A DNA stretch of 64,000 nt from Synergistaceae bacterium. GTDB lineage: Bacteria > Synergistota > Synergistia > Synergistales > Aminobacteriaceae. The notes below the pieces were generated by a model. The model had not been told where the DNA came from. It saw nothing but the letters and a program-made list of their open reading frames with translations, and searched no databases. Below are positions 7,664-19,596 of the stretch, piece by piece; the stretch's first letter is position 1, and each line of letters begins with the position of its first letter. The position numbers and the translations under genes are program-made. Where the stretch lies: contig JAHDKR010000007.1 in the NCBI GenBank assembly GCA_018436785.1, positions 1-64,000 on the forward strand, written 5' to 3'.

Positions 7664-8656
7664 ATGTACGCGATAGGCGTCGATATTGGAGGAACGAAGT
7701 GCGCCGTATGCCTCGGGAAGGCCAGAGGAGATACTTTGCGCGTCGTGCACAAGTGCGAGCTCAGGAAGACCGCGGAGTACCCGCCTGCGGAGATGCTCGA
7801 CGCACTGCTCGCTGACGTTCGGGAGTGCAGATCGAGGATTCCGGCGAGGGAAACGGTCATCGGCACAGGAATCAGCTGCGGCAATCCCCTCGACAGCCGG
7901 GCGGGGGTGATATTGTCCCCCCCGAACCTGCCCGGTTGGGACCGCATAGAAGTTGTCGACTGGTTCCGGAGCGGGACCGGGCTTCCGGCGTGGCTCTGCA
8001 ACGACGCCAACGCGGGTGCGCTGGCGGAGTGGCGGTACGGCGCCGGGAGGGGGTGCGAACACCTGATCTTCCTGACCTTCGGCACCGGGTTCGGCGCGGG
8101 GCTGATCCTCAACGGCCGCCTCTACGCCGGAGCGAGCGACGCCGCAGGGGAGACGGGACACGTCCGCGCTGCGGCGCACGGTCCCGTCGGGTACGGGAAA
8201 ATCGGGTCGTACGAGGCGTTCTGCAGCGGAGGCGGTATTGCCCAGATCGCCCGGACCTATGCCCTGCGCGATATCCAAAACGGGAAACCGTCCGCGTTGT
8301 GCCCGGATGTCGCCGGCCTGGAATTGTTAACCGCGGAGTCGACAGCCCGCGCCGCGCGCGAAGGAAACCCAACGGCGAAAGAGGTTTTCGAGCTCTCCGG
8401 GGCGGAGTTCGGACGCGCGCTCTCGATGCTCATCGACCTCTTCAATCCTCAGCGTATCGTCGTCGGAGGCATCTTTTCACGCTGCCGCGATCTCATCTGG
8501 CCCGCCGCCGAGCGCGTGATCGCGGAGGAGGCGCTTCCCGATTCCCGGAAAGCCTGCACGGTGCTTCCCTGCGAGCTGTCGGAATCCATCGGGGATATGG
8601 CGGCCCTGTCCGTCGCGGTGTATTATTGGGAACACGGAGGCGAGGGAAAACGATGA
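7664..8656 (+). CDS. ROK family sugar kinase (zinc-site cysteines absent)
   Basis: About 330 residues. The N-terminal phosphate loop is YAIGVDIGGTK (residues 2-12), followed by CNDANAGALAEW and FLTFGTGFGAGLILNG, then GETGHV. This is the ROK fold of glucokinase, mannokinase, allose kinase and related repressors. No DNA-binding domain precedes it, so it is a kinase rather than NagC-like. Where ROK proteins normally have CxCGxxGCxE, this one reads VGYGKIGSYE, so all three zinc cysteines are replaced. ATG 7664 is preferred because GGAGGG lies 7 bases before it; ATG 7658 directly abuts the ribosome-binding site. It overlaps the next gene by ATGA. The likely job is phosphorylating the imported sugar. 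Confidence 0.88.
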   Translation: MYAIGVDIGGTKCAVCLGKARGDTLRVVHKCELRKTAEYPPAEMLDALLADVRECRSRIPARETVIGTGISCGNPLDSRAGVILSPPNLPGWDRIEVVDWFRSGTGLPAWLCNDANAGALAEWRYGAGRGCEHLIFLTFGTGFGAGLILNGRLYAGASDAAGETGHVRAAAHGPVGYGKIGSYEAFCSGGGIAQIARTYALRDIQNGKPSALCPDVAGLELLTAESTARAAREGNPTAKEVFELSGAEFGRALSMLIDLFNPQRIVVGGIFSRCRDLIWPAAERVIAEEALPDSRKACTVLPCELSESIGDMAALSVAVYYWEHGGEGKR

Positions 8657-9300
8657 AAGAGCGTACATCGAAAATCGTCGCGGAGCTGTTCGCGCCGGGC
8701 GACGCGCTGGAAGGCATTCGCGAGAGCGCGCTGCAGGCGGGAGAGCTGCTGAGGGACTCTTTTGCCGGCAGGGGGAAGCTGCTGGTCTGCGGCAACGGCG
8801 GGAGCTGGGCGGACGGGGAGCACATCGTCGGCGAGCTGATGAAAGGATTCCTTCTGAAACGCCCCCTCCCGGACGATGCGAAGCGCATGTTAACTCTCCT
8901 TTGGGGAGACGAAGGGCGCGCGATCGGTGAGGCGCTGCAGGGAGCGCTTCCGGCGATATCTCTCGGGAGCCACGGAGCGCTGATGACCGCCTTCGCCAAC
9001 GACGCCGACGGACGGTTCGCCTTCGCGCAGCAGGCGATGGGGTACGCGCGCCCCGGAGATGTCGCGCTGGGTATCAGCACGTCGGGGAATGCGGAGAACG
9101 TTCGTTTCGCCCTGATGGCGGCGAAGAGCCGCGGCGCGTCGACCGTCGCGCTGACCGGTGCGGACGGGGGGCTGCTGGCGAAGTATGCGGACTGCTGCAT
9201 CCGCGTTCCCGACAGAAGGACGTTCCGCGTCCAGGAGCACCACTTGAGGATCTATCATTTCCTCTGTGCGTTCGTCGAGTCGGAGCTGTTCGATGAATAG
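8653..9300 (+). CDS. SIS-domain sugar-phosphate isomerase (GmhA-like)
   Basis: 215 residues with the SIS fold. LLVCGNGGSWADGEHIVGEL (residues 44-62) carries the His57/Glu61 pair typical of phosphoheptose isomerase, GISTSGNAENV (140-150) binds the phosphate, and FRVQEHHLRIYHFLC near the C-terminus matches the second catalytic His region. GmhA converts sedoheptulose 7-phosphate to D-glycero-D-manno-heptose 7-phosphate, but here the gene sits in a sugar-import operon (ATGA overlap with the ROK kinase) rather than with heptose genes. A ketose/aldose phosphate isomerase in catabolism is as likely. DiaA-like regulatory proteins share the fold but not this setting. Confidence 0.82.
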   Translation: MKERTSKIVAELFAPGDALEGIRESALQAGELLRDSFAGRGKLLVCGNGGSWADGEHIVGELMKGFLLKRPLPDDAKRMLTLLWGDEGRAIGEALQGALPAISLGSHGALMTAFANDADGRFAFAQQAMGYARPGDVALGISTSGNAENVRFALMAAKSRGASTVALTGADGGLLAKYADCCIRVPDRRTFRVQEHHLRIYHFLCAFVESELFDE

Positions 9301-9345
9301 CAACGCCGGGCGGCGTTCCTTCACAGGGGAAAGGGGGGAAGATGC

Positions 9346-10320
9346 ATGAAACCGTTTTCACTCGTACCCGTCTTCAAGGACTATCTCTGGGGCGGGACGA
9401 AACTCAAGACGCGGTTCAACAAGCAGACAGACATATCGCCTCTCGCCGAAAGTTGGGAGCTTGCCGCGCATCCGGACGGAGACTGCCGCATAGCGAACGG
9501 CTCCTTCGCCGGAACCCCGCTGTCGGAGTTTCTGCGGAAGTTCCCGGAATCCCTGGGAAGCGGCCGCGCCTCCGGAGGGGGGCTCCCCGTGCTGATCAAG
9601 CTGATCGACGCCCGGGAACCTCTTTCGGTACAGGTGCATCCGGACGATGTGTATGCGATGCGCACGGAGGGGGGCGCCGGGAAGACGGAGATGTGGTACG
9701 TACTCGACCGGGAACCCGGGGCGTTTCTCTACTGCGGCTTTGAACGGGATGTTTCCAGGGAGGAGCTGACGCGGCGGATAGCGGACGGCACGGTGACGGA
9801 GGTGCTGCACAAAGCGCCCGTGGAGCCGGGAGACGTGTTCTTCATGGAGGCCGGAACGGTCCACGCCATCGGCGCGGGGATAGTGATCGCGGAGATCCAG
9901 CAGAACTCGAACACGACGTACAGAGTGTTCGACTACGGCCGCCGCGGCCTGGATGGAAAAGAGCGGCCGCTGCATGTCGCGAAGGCGCTCGACGTCGCCC
10001 GCAGGGCTCCCGCATGCTCCGTTCCTCCCGGCGGCCGGCCTCCCGTCGTCCTGCCCGGAAGCACGCTCCGCCGCCTCGCGAGGTGCGCGTACTTCTCCGT
10101 GGAGCTTCTTGAGCTTTCGGAACACTGCGAGTACCGGACGGACGAAACATCCTTCCTCTCTCTCCTCTGTCTCGAAGGCTCGGCAAGGTTGGTCGAGGGG
10201 GAGTGGGGATTCGATATCGCGAAGGGAGACAGCGTCTTCGTCCCTGCGCGGAAAGGATCCGTCTTCCTTGAAGGACGCGGAACTTTTCTGCTGACGACTG
10301 TTCCGGACGGAGAGCTCTGA
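9346..10320 (+). CDS. manA: Mannose-6-phosphate isomerase, class I
   Basis: 324 residues. The type I PMI zinc ligands are visible: LSVQVHPDD (residues 94-101), GKTEMWYVL with Glu115, and EAGTVHAIG with His173; RVFDYGR closes the active site. The enzyme interconverts mannose 6-phosphate and fructose 6-phosphate in the cytoplasm, feeding glycolysis or making mannose precursors. It lies 45 bases behind the SIS isomerase and ends the operon. Its presence suggests that mannose, or a sugar reaching fructose 6-phosphate through it, is the operon's substrate; this is inference. A good Shine-Dalgarno (AAAGGGGGGA) precedes ATG 9346. Confidence 0.92.
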   Translation: MKPFSLVPVFKDYLWGGTKLKTRFNKQTDISPLAESWELAAHPDGDCRIANGSFAGTPLSEFLRKFPESLGSGRASGGGLPVLIKLIDAREPLSVQVHPDDVYAMRTEGGAGKTEMWYVLDREPGAFLYCGFERDVSREELTRRIADGTVTEVLHKAPVEPGDVFFMEAGTVHAIGAGIVIAEIQQNSNTTYRVFDYGRRGLDGKERPLHVAKALDVARRAPACSVPPGGRPPVVLPGSTLRRLARCAYFSVELLELSEHCEYRTDETSFLSLLCLEGSARLVEGEWGFDIAKGDSVFVPARKGSVFLEGRGTFLLTTVPDGEL

Positions 10321-10383
10321 GAGGGAACGGGGCGGTTTTCGCGGCGCTTTTCGTTTCCTCTTGTGGAACGGCGAGGGGCTTTC

Positions 10384-10392
10384 TGGTAAGAT
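10384..10392 (+). promoter_or_regulatory. Extended -10 promoter of guaA
   Basis: TGGTAAGAT is an extended -10 element about 65 bases before the guaA start. There is no convincing -35 at 16-18 bases; TTGTGG lies 20 bases upstream of the -10. The 137-base leader between manA and guaA shows no recognisable purine riboswitch. Confidence 0.45.
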
Positions 10393-10457
10393 ACAACGGG
10401 GTGTGAAAGCCGAACTTTCCGGCCCCGGTTTTTCTATATTTCAGGGGGAATGGACTT

Positions 10458-11987
<1,530 letters not shown>

Positions 11988-11996
11988 GCGACGGCG

Positions 11997-13109
11997 ATGG
12001 GAGGGAAGGGCGTTTCTTCCGGAGAAGGACAGAAGACGCAGATGTCGAGAGGGTGGTTCCTTCCTTTTCTCTTTATCTTCCTTGCGCTTGCGTACCTCTC
12101 CTTCACGGTCTCGCTTCCTCTGCTCAAGCCGCTGGCGTGGGCGGTGCTGCTTTCGTTCACCGTCTACCCCGTCTTCAAACGGATGCGGGACCGCTTCTTC
12201 CCGCGTAGTATAACGGGGAACTGGGCCGCTACGATTGCAACAGGGCTTATCGTCCTGCTGCTCGTGATTCCCTCTCTTTTTACAGGGTTCGTTGCGGCGC
12301 GGGAGGGCGTCCGATTCTACGAAACCGTCGCCGATGTGATCGCGGGGATGGAGTCGTCGGGCGAGAGCGCGCTGACCGCATTCCTGCCCGAGCAGATCGT
12401 CGAGAGAATGCACCCGTGGATGGAGCGGTATCCGCTGTTGCGCACCGGATTGCAGCAGGCGGCCGGATGGGCGGCGACAACCGCCGTCGCGGCATCGCGC
12501 GCGGTTTTAGGGAGTACCTTTACCTTTCTCTACTATCTCGCCGTGATCATCGTGGTGAGTTTCTTTCTCATCAGGGACGGCCACCTTATCATCGAGTACC
12601 TCAAGGACATCATGCCGCTTCCGGCGAAGGAAAGCGCCGCCTTCTTCGTCCGCGCGAAACAGGTGTTGCAAGCCGTGGTCTACGGCGTCATCGTCACCGC
12701 TCTGGCTCAAGGCTTGGCCGGAGCCGTCGGATGGCGGATCGTCGGTCTTCCGAGTCCGGTCTTCTTCGGGGCTCTGATGGCGCTCTTCGCGATGATTCCT
12801 TTTCTGGGGACCGCTCTCGTTTGGGTTCCGGGGGCGCTCTATCTCTTCTACATGTCGGAGACGACGCAGGCTCTCATATTGCTTGCATGGGGCGTGCTCG
12901 TGGTGAGTATGGTGGACAGCCTGCTCCGGCCGATTTTCATCTCCGGCGGCGGGAAGGTACACCTGCTCATCGTCTTCATCGGCGTCATCGGCGGCCTAGC
13001 CGCATGGGGGATTCTGGGGCTTTTTATGGGGCCGCTCGTGGTGACGCTGTTCGTCTTTCTGCTTGAGAGCTACCGGACGATGTGGAAAACTTTTTTCGTC
13101 TCCCGGTAA
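11997..13109 (+). CDS. AI-2E family transporter (PerM/YdiK-like)
   Basis: 370 residues with about eight hydrophobic segments and the AI-2E_transport family layout. An N-terminal helix pair (LFIFLALAYLSFTVSLPLLKPLAWAVLLSFTVYPVF) is followed by a soluble stretch, then the conserved FFLIRDG near residue 185, and GLPSPVFFGALMALFAMIPFLGTALVWVPGALYLF. Relatives export small molecules or act as Na+/H+ antiporters; substrate is seldom known. ATG 11997 is 9 bases after guaA; ATG 12042 is a possible alternative start. Co-transcription with guaA is likely from spacing, with no obvious functional link. Confidence 0.85.
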   Translation: MGGKGVSSGEGQKTQMSRGWFLPFLFIFLALAYLSFTVSLPLLKPLAWAVLLSFTVYPVFKRMRDRFFPRSITGNWAATIATGLIVLLLVIPSLFTGFVAAREGVRFYETVADVIAGMESSGESALTAFLPEQIVERMHPWMERYPLLRTGLQQAAGWAATTAVAASRAVLGSTFTFLYYLAVIIVVSFFLIRDGHLIIEYLKDIMPLPAKESAAFFVRAKQVLQAVVYGVIVTALAQGLAGAVGWRIVGLPSPVFFGALMALFAMIPFLGTALVWVPGALYLFYMSETTQALILLAWGVLVVSMVDSLLRPIFISGGGKVHLLIVFIGVIGGLAAWGILGLFMGPLVVTLFVFLLESYRTMWKTFFVSR

Positions 13110-13148
13110 CGCCGCCGGAACGTGCCCAATCATCAAGAAGGAGGAACG

Positions 13149-13817
13149 ATGAGTGAACGGACATATCGAAGGAGGCGGGCCATGCCTCTCCTGATCGCAG
13201 TCTCCGGTTTCAAGGATTCGGGGAAGACGTCGCTTGCGCGCGCGCTTCTCACGGAGCTTTCCGGACGGGGGCTCTCCCTCGCCTTCATGAAACATACGGA
13301 CAGGGACGTGCTCTCCCCGGCCGGCACGGATACCGGCGGAATCGAGTCTCAGGGGATACCGTGCGCCTACTGGGGGAACGACGGCCTCAGGATGGAACTG
13401 CCTGCAGCCGCTCCAAACAGTGATACGATCGCGGCGCTCTTTCCGGAGAAGGACATCGTCATCGTCGAGGGTGCGAAGAGCATTTCCATGCCGAGGATCT
13501 GGGTTGGTTCCGCGGAAAGCGCGCCCCCGGAAGTGAAGGGCGTTTTTGCGTGTTTCGACAGGGCGGCCGAAAAAGGGGACGGGCGTTTTCTCTATGTTCC
13601 GGGCGAGGAGAATGAACTGGCGGATCGAATTGCGGCGTTCCATGAGCGATTTGCGAACGTGCGGTGCGTCAGGGTCGCCGTTCGCGGGAAGCGGCTTCCG
13701 CTCAAACCCTTTGTTGCCGAGATGATCCGCGGAAGCATCGCGGGACTGCTTTTACCGTTGAAAGGGATAGATTCCCTGAAGGAAGGGGCTGATATTCATC
13801 TCGCACGTAGTGAATAA
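13149..13817 (+). CDS. mobB: MobB-like P-loop GTPase
   Basis: About 222 residues. GFKDSGKTSLARALL near residue 20 is the MobB Walker A, followed by FMKHTDRD and the expected DTGGIESQG and IVIVEGAKS segments. MobB assists insertion of the guanine dinucleotide into molybdenum cofactor, although related P-loop proteins occur alone. No mob or moa genes are in this window. ATG 13149 is chosen for its AAGGAGGAACG ribosome-binding site; ATG 13182, behind another GGAGG, would also work. The C-terminal 60 residues (MIRGSIAGLLLPLKGIDSL) extend past the usual MobB domain. Confidence 0.78.
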   Translation: MSERTYRRRRAMPLLIAVSGFKDSGKTSLARALLTELSGRGLSLAFMKHTDRDVLSPAGTDTGGIESQGIPCAYWGNDGLRMELPAAAPNSDTIAALFPEKDIVIVEGAKSISMPRIWVGSAESAPPEVKGVFACFDRAAEKGDGRFLYVPGEENELADRIAAFHERFANVRCVRVAVRGKRLPLKPFVAEMIRGSIAGLLLPLKGIDSLKEGADIHLARSE

Positions 13818-13839
13818 CGCTGTTTTTTAGAAATGAACC

Positions 13840-13868
13840 TTGTTTTTTACATTAAGGATTACTATAAT
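13840..13868 (+). promoter_or_regulatory. Strong sigma70-type promoter of hppA
   Basis: TTGTTT (13840-13845), a 17-base spacer and a perfect TATAAT (13863-13868) stand in a locally AT-rich stretch. The expected start near 13875 leaves a leader of about 95 bases before the hppA start codon. Confidence 0.8.
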
Positions 13869-13969
13869 GTCAGTTGTTGTATGCCGTCCCTAACTCGCCT
13901 CGCTGTTCGACGACCGGACGGAAAAAAGATGGTTTTTTCATATTTTTCCTATTGGGAGGAGTCTGTGAA

Positions 13970-15991
13970 ATGCTGCTTTTCTTGTTGACACTCATTGTTG
14001 CGGTCACGGGAGCTCTTGCGTTGCTCTACGCCTACCTGACGTACAGCCAGAAGGTATTGTTCGGATGCACCTGGTTCAAGGTGTCTGAGGCGCCCGAGGA
14101 AGCGCCCGAGGGAGAGATGATCGAGAAGACTGCGCGGGTTCATGAGCTCTCCGAGATCATCCACAAAGGCGCGATGGCCTTCTTGTACAGGGAGTATAAA
14201 TACCTTCTGCCGTTCCTTCTGGTGGTCGGCGTGCTCCTGATCTACTTCATCGGTTTCGCGGCGGGCTTCTCCTTCATCATCGGCGGTCTGTGCAGCGCGG
14301 CCGCAGGGTATGCCGGAATGATCGTGGCCACGAGGACCAACGGCAAGACGGCTCTTGCCGCGACGCGCGGGATGAACGAAGCCCTGCTCACCGCCTTCAG
14401 AGGCGGCAGCGTCATGGGAATGTCGGTCGTGGGCATCGGCGTCCTCGGTATCGTCTTCTGCTACGCGCTCTTCCGCGATCCTAACCTGATCACGGGATTC
14501 GGCATGGGCGCCAGTACGATCGCGCTCTTTGCGCGTGTAGGCGGCGGTATCTACACCAAGGCAGCGGACGTCGGCGCCGACCTCGTCGGCAAGGTCGAGG
14601 CGGGGATTCCCGAGGACGACCCCCGGAACCCGGCGGTCATCGCGGACAACGTCGGCGACAACGTCGGCGACATCGCGGGCATGGGCGCGGACCTCTTCGA
14701 GTCGTACGTGAACTCCATCATCGCGGCGATGGCGCTCGGACTCGCTCTCTTCGGCTGGAAAGGCGTCTCCTTCCCGATGGTCATGGCCGGCGTGGGCATT
14801 CTGGCCGCGATCGTCGGAACGCGTTTCGTCAAGGTGGAGGAGGGGGGCAACCCCGCCGTCGCGCTGCGTAAGGGGACCTTCGTCACGGGCGGCATTATGA
14901 TCGTCGGCGCGTTCATCTTCTCCTTCCTTATGTTCGGCGCTCTTTCGCTCTTCTGGTCGGTGCTCTCCGGAGTGGCGGTGGGCGTTCTCATCGGTTTCGT
15001 CACCGAGATCTACACGTCGGGAGACTACGCCTCCGTGAAGCACATAGCGCATGCGTCGAAGACCGGTCCCGCAACGGTGATTCTGGAAGGCGTGGCGGTC
15101 GGCATGAAGTCGACGGTCGTTCCCGTTATTCTGATATGCGCCGCGACGCTTGTCAGCTACTACTTTGCAGGCCTCTACGGCATTGCCTGCGCGGCTGTCG
15201 GTATGCTTTCGATTACAGGAATGGCCCTGAGTGTGGACGCCTACGGGCCTATAGCCGACAATGCGGGCGGCATCGCCGAGATGAGCCACCTCCCGCCGGA
15301 GGTCCGTAAGATCACCGACAAGCTCGACGCCATAGGCAACACGACTGCGGCGATGGGCAAAGGACTGGCGATCGGCTCCGCGGCGCTCACCGCGCTCGCA
15401 CTCTTCGCCGCGTACGCGCACTCAGTCAAGCTGACGGCCATCGACCTGAACGACCCGAAGGTCATGGTCGGTCTCTTCCTCGGCGGCATGCTTCCGTTCC
15501 TCTTCAGCGCGCTTTCGATCCAGGCGGTCGGCCGCGCCGCGGAAGCCATGATCGACGAGGTGCGGCGCCAGTTCCGCGAGATCCCCGGCATCATGGAGGG
15601 AACGGGACGGCCCGAATATGAGAAGTGTGTCGACATCTCCACCGCCGCCGCGCTGAAGGAAATGATCATCCCCGGCCTGCTCGCGGTCCTCTCCCCGCTG
15701 GCCGTCGGCTTCGGCCTCGGCGCCCAGGCGCTCGGCGGCCTGCTCGCCGGTTCCATCGTGACGGGTGTGATGCTCGCCATCTTCATGTCCAACGCGGGCG
15801 GCGCATGGGACAACGCGAAGAAGTATATCGAAGAGGGGAACTTCGGGGGCAAAGGGACGCCGGAGCACGCCGCCGCGGTCGTGGGCGACACGGTCGGCGA
15901 CCCGTTCAAGGACACCGCGGGCCCGAGCCTCAACATCCTCATCAAGCTGATGTCGGTCGTGGCGCTCGTGCTGGCGCCGCTCTTCATCTAA
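13970..15991 (+). CDS. hppA: Membrane-bound ion-pumping pyrophosphatase
   Basis: 673 residues, about 16 membrane helices. The pyrophosphate site is intact: [44 protein letters not shown] spans residues 190-235, with [14 protein letters not shown] and [14 protein letters not shown] near the end. The [10 protein letters not shown] motif has Ala where K+-independent enzymes carry Lys, so this is the K+-dependent class, which includes both H+ and Na+ pumps. Which ion is moved cannot be settled by eye. It conserves energy from PPi made in biosynthesis, useful to an anaerobe. ATG 13970 follows GGGAGGA; the frame stays open upstream but without a ribosome-binding site. It is flanked by its own promoter and terminator. 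Confidence 0.96.
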   Translation: MLLFLLTLIVAVTGALALLYAYLTYSQKVLFGCTWFKVSEAPEEAPEGEMIEKTARVHELSEIIHKGAMAFLYREYKYLLPFLLVVGVLLIYFIGFAAGFSFIIGGLCSAAAGYAGMIVATRTNGKTALAATRGMNEALLTAFRGGSVMGMSVVGIGVLGIVFCYALFRDPNLITGFGMGASTIALFARVGGGIYTKAADVGADLVGKVEAGIPEDDPRNPAVIADNVGDNVGDIAGMGADLFESYVNSIIAAMALGLALFGWKGVSFPMVMAGVGILAAIVGTRFVKVEEGGNPAVALRKGTFVTGGIMIVGAFIFSFLMFGALSLFWSVLSGVAVGVLIGFVTEIYTSGDYASVKHIAHASKTGPATVILEGVAVGMKSTVVPVILICAATLVSYYFAGLYGIACAAVGMLSITGMALSVDAYGPIADNAGGIAEMSHLPPEVRKITDKLDAIGNTTAAMGKGLAIGSAALTALALFAAYAHSVKLTAIDLNDPKVMVGLFLGGMLPFLFSALSIQAVGRAAEAMIDEVRRQFREIPGIMEGTGRPEYEKCVDISTAAALKEMIIPGLLAVLSPLAVGFGLGAQALGGLLAGSIVTGVMLAIFMSNAGGAWDNAKKYIEEGNFGGKGTPEHAAAVVGDTVGDPFKDTAGPSLNILIKLMSVVALVLAPLFI

Positions 15992-16019
15992 TCCGAAAAA
16001 GGGAGTACAATATCTGCGA

Positions 16020-16051
16020 GAGGGGGAGGGCGACCTCCCCCTTATTTTTTC
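16020..16051 (+). terminator. Intrinsic terminator after hppA
   Basis: AGGGGGAGG / CCTCCCCCT around a GCGA loop, followed by TATTTTTTC. It separates hppA from dnaG. A -10-like TACAAT at 16006-16011 stands just before the hairpin, but its -35 (TTCATC) is poor, so dnaG may depend on read-through or on an unseen promoter. Confidence 0.85.
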
Positions 16052-16067
16052 TTCGGAGGCGCCGCTC

Positions 16068-17813
16068 ATGAGATCAGACGATGTTCGCCGCGTGAAAGAC
16101 CGGCTCGATATAGTGGAGGTCATCGGCGATTACGTCCGTCTGAAGAAGGCGGGGAACAACTTTCTCGGCCTCTGCCCCTTCCACGACGAGAAGACGCCCT
16201 CGTTCAACGTCTCCCCGTCGCGCCAGACGTTCCACTGTTTCGGCTGCGGTCAGGGAGGGGACGTCTTCTCCTTCATCATGGAAAAAGAAAACCTCTCCTT
16301 TCGGGAGGCGCTCGAAACCCTCGCCGAAAGGGCCGGAGTGCAGCTCTCCTCCGAGGGCGCGCGTACGCTCAGGGAGCGCAGCCTCTTCGACATCACGGAG
16401 AGGGCCTGTTCCCACTTCCGCTCCTTGCTTGAAAAGCCCGAAGGGGAGCACGCCGCGGCGTACCTCGCCCGGCGAAATCTCCCACGCGAGGCGTGGCGGA
16501 ACTTCGAGCTCGGCTGGGCGTCCCCCTCCTGGGACGCTCTCTGGAAGGCGCTCGCCAACGAAGGCGTCTCCTTTCGCGAGGCTTTCGACGCGGGGCTCGT
16601 ACTGGAGGGGAAAAACGGGCCGTACGACCGCTTCCGCGGACGAATCATCTTCCCCGTCAGGGACATTTCCGGACGGCTCCTCGCTTTCGGAGGACGGCTG
16701 CTCGACGGCGAAGGGGCGAAGTACATCAACAGCCCCGAAGGGGTGCTCTACAGCAAGCGGCGTTCGCTCTACCTGCTCAACAGGGCGAAGGAGGCGGCGC
16801 GCTCGAAGGACAGGCTCATCCTCGTGGAGGGGTACATGGACGCCATACGCCTCCACCTGAACGGTTTCGAGGAGACTGCGGCCTCTCTGGGCACCTCCCT
16901 CACGGAGGAACAGGCGCTGCTGATCCGACGCCTCACCGACCGCTGCTTCATCTGCTACGACTCGGATATCGCGGGGCAGGAGGCGTCCATCCGCGGAATG
17001 TACGTGCTGCAGAAGGCGGGACTGGACGTCCGCGTCGTCGAAATTCCCGAGGGAAAGGATCCGGACGATCTGCTCTCGCTTCCGGATGGCAAGGCGCTCT
17101 TCTCCAAAGCTCTCGAAGACGCCCGTCCGCTGGTGCTCCACCACATCCACCTCCGGAGGGAGATGCTCCGTACTCCCGAGAAGCGCCGAAAAGCGTCGGA
17201 GGACATTATCTCCGGAATCGCGATGCTCTCCCCTGTGGACGCGTCGCCGTATCTTCCGGCTGTCGAAGCGGCGCTCGGCGTGCTGCATCATGAATTCATC
17301 CCGATGCTGGAGGAGCAGCGAAGGAAGCACTCTTCGCAGGCACGGGAGCCTGTCCGCGACGTCCCCCCGGACGAAGAGACCGGCGAAGAACAACAGCCTC
17401 CCGACCTTGTGGAGGCTGCGTTGTGCGCGCTCCTTTGGAGGGACTGCGACCTTCGCCGATCGGCCGACCCTGTGGAAATTGTGTCGATGCTCTCCGACGC
17501 GCGGCTGCAGACGCTTGCGTCCGCGCTGCTCTCGGCGTCTTCCGCTGAGGACATGGAGATCTATTGGCACGACATCGGCGATACGTTCCCGATGAAGGCG
17601 ATCGCCGCCGGAGGAGTCTACTGCGACGAACTTGAGCGGGCTCACGATCCCTACACGATTCTGGTGGACATTCTCTCCGTACGGAAACACAAACGGGAGT
17701 ACGATCTGCTCAAGACGAAGCTCTCCAGGGGAACAGCCGCAAACGATGAATTGATGCGCTTCCAGAAGCTGGCCATGATTTTAAAGAGCGGGAAAGGAAA
17801 AGGGACTTTGTGA
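16068..17813 (+). CDS. dnaG: DNA primase
   Basis: 581 residues. The CHC2 zinc finger is Cys36-His39-Cys57-Cys60 (CPFHDEKTPSF to HCFGCG). The catalytic core carries FRGRIIFPVRD and FGGRLLDGEGAKYINSPE. The TOPRIM metal site is LILVEGYMDAI near residue 250 and CYDSDIAGQEAS near 298. It primes Okazaki fragments at the replication fork. The C-terminal helicase-binding region is divergent, as usual. ATG 16068 follows GGAGGC. The classical partner rpoD does not follow; an S4-domain gene does. Confidence 0.97.
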   Translation: MRSDDVRRVKDRLDIVEVIGDYVRLKKAGNNFLGLCPFHDEKTPSFNVSPSRQTFHCFGCGQGGDVFSFIMEKENLSFREALETLAERAGVQLSSEGARTLRERSLFDITERACSHFRSLLEKPEGEHAAAYLARRNLPREAWRNFELGWASPSWDALWKALANEGVSFREAFDAGLVLEGKNGPYDRFRGRIIFPVRDISGRLLAFGGRLLDGEGAKYINSPEGVLYSKRRSLYLLNRAKEAARSKDRLILVEGYMDAIRLHLNGFEETAASLGTSLTEEQALLIRRLTDRCFICYDSDIAGQEASIRGMYVLQKAGLDVRVVEIPEGKDPDDLLSLPDGKALFSKALEDARPLVLHHIHLRREMLRTPEKRRKASEDIISGIAMLSPVDASPYLPAVEAALGVLHHEFIPMLEEQRRKHSSQAREPVRDVPPDEETGEEQQPPDLVEAALCALLWRDCDLRRSADPVEIVSMLSDARLQTLASALLSASSAEDMEIYWHDIGDTFPMKAIAAGGVYCDELERAHDPYTILVDILSVRKHKREYDLLKTKLSRGTAANDELMRFQKLAMILKSGKGKGTL

Positions 17814-17818
17814 AAGAA

Positions 17819-17848
17819 TTGAAATTCAGGGGGCTTTTTTGATATACT
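17819..17848 (+). promoter_or_regulatory. Candidate promoter of rqcP
   Basis: TTGAAA (17819-17824), an 18-base spacer and TATACT (17843-17848), immediately after the dnaG stop. It could drive rqcP and possibly eno. Confidence 0.55.
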
Positions 17849-17881
17849 TCCCTGTGGTCTTGTGTCTGGAGGAACGAAGCG

Positions 17882-18160
17882 ATGCGATTGGATAAATTTT
17901 TGAAGCTTGCAAGGCTCGTCAAACGGAGAACAGTCGCTCAGGAGATGATCGAAGTCGGGGCGGTTCGAATCAACGGAAGACAGTGCAAGCCTTCGGCGGA
18001 AGTCCGTGTGGGCGATTCCGTTGAGATAGCGTACCCCTCGCGTTTTCTCTCGCTGGAGGTCCTGTGCGCCGACGAGGCGGCGTTGAAGCGAATGCCGCCT
18101 GAAGAGGCATGGTCTCTGCGGGAGGAGCGGCGTGTGGATCCATCGGAAAGACCGTGGTGA
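17882..18160 (+). CDS. rqcP: S4-domain RNA-binding protein RqcP (YabO/Hsp15-like)
   Basis: 92 residues. MRLDKFLKLARLVKRRTVAQEMIEVGAVRINGRQCKPSAEVRVGDSVEI is a complete S4 domain. This is the family of B. subtilis RqcP and E. coli Hsp15, which bind stalled 50S subunits carrying peptidyl-tRNA and help ribosome-associated quality control together with RqcH. No rqcH gene is in the window. Start ATG 17882 has GGAGG 10 bases upstream. It has its own candidate promoter. Confidence 0.85.
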   Translation: MRLDKFLKLARLVKRRTVAQEMIEVGAVRINGRQCKPSAEVRVGDSVEIAYPSRFLSLEVLCADEAALKRMPPEEAWSLREERRVDPSERPW

Positions 18161-18180
18161 TACTGCGCCCGGCAAGCTGA

Positions 18181-19566
<1,386 letters not shown>

Positions 19567-19596
19567 GACACAAAAGACATTAAGGAGGCGTTCCTT

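Noticed and set aside
10321-10457. Possible guanine or PRPP riboswitch before guaA
   Set aside because: The 137-base leader lacks the conserved junction sequences and no terminator or ribosome-site sequestering stem was seen.
17808-17830. Rex operator-like TTGTGAA at the end of dnaG
   Set aside because: The second half-site (TTGAAAT) does not match TTCACAA, and part of it is the dnaG stop.
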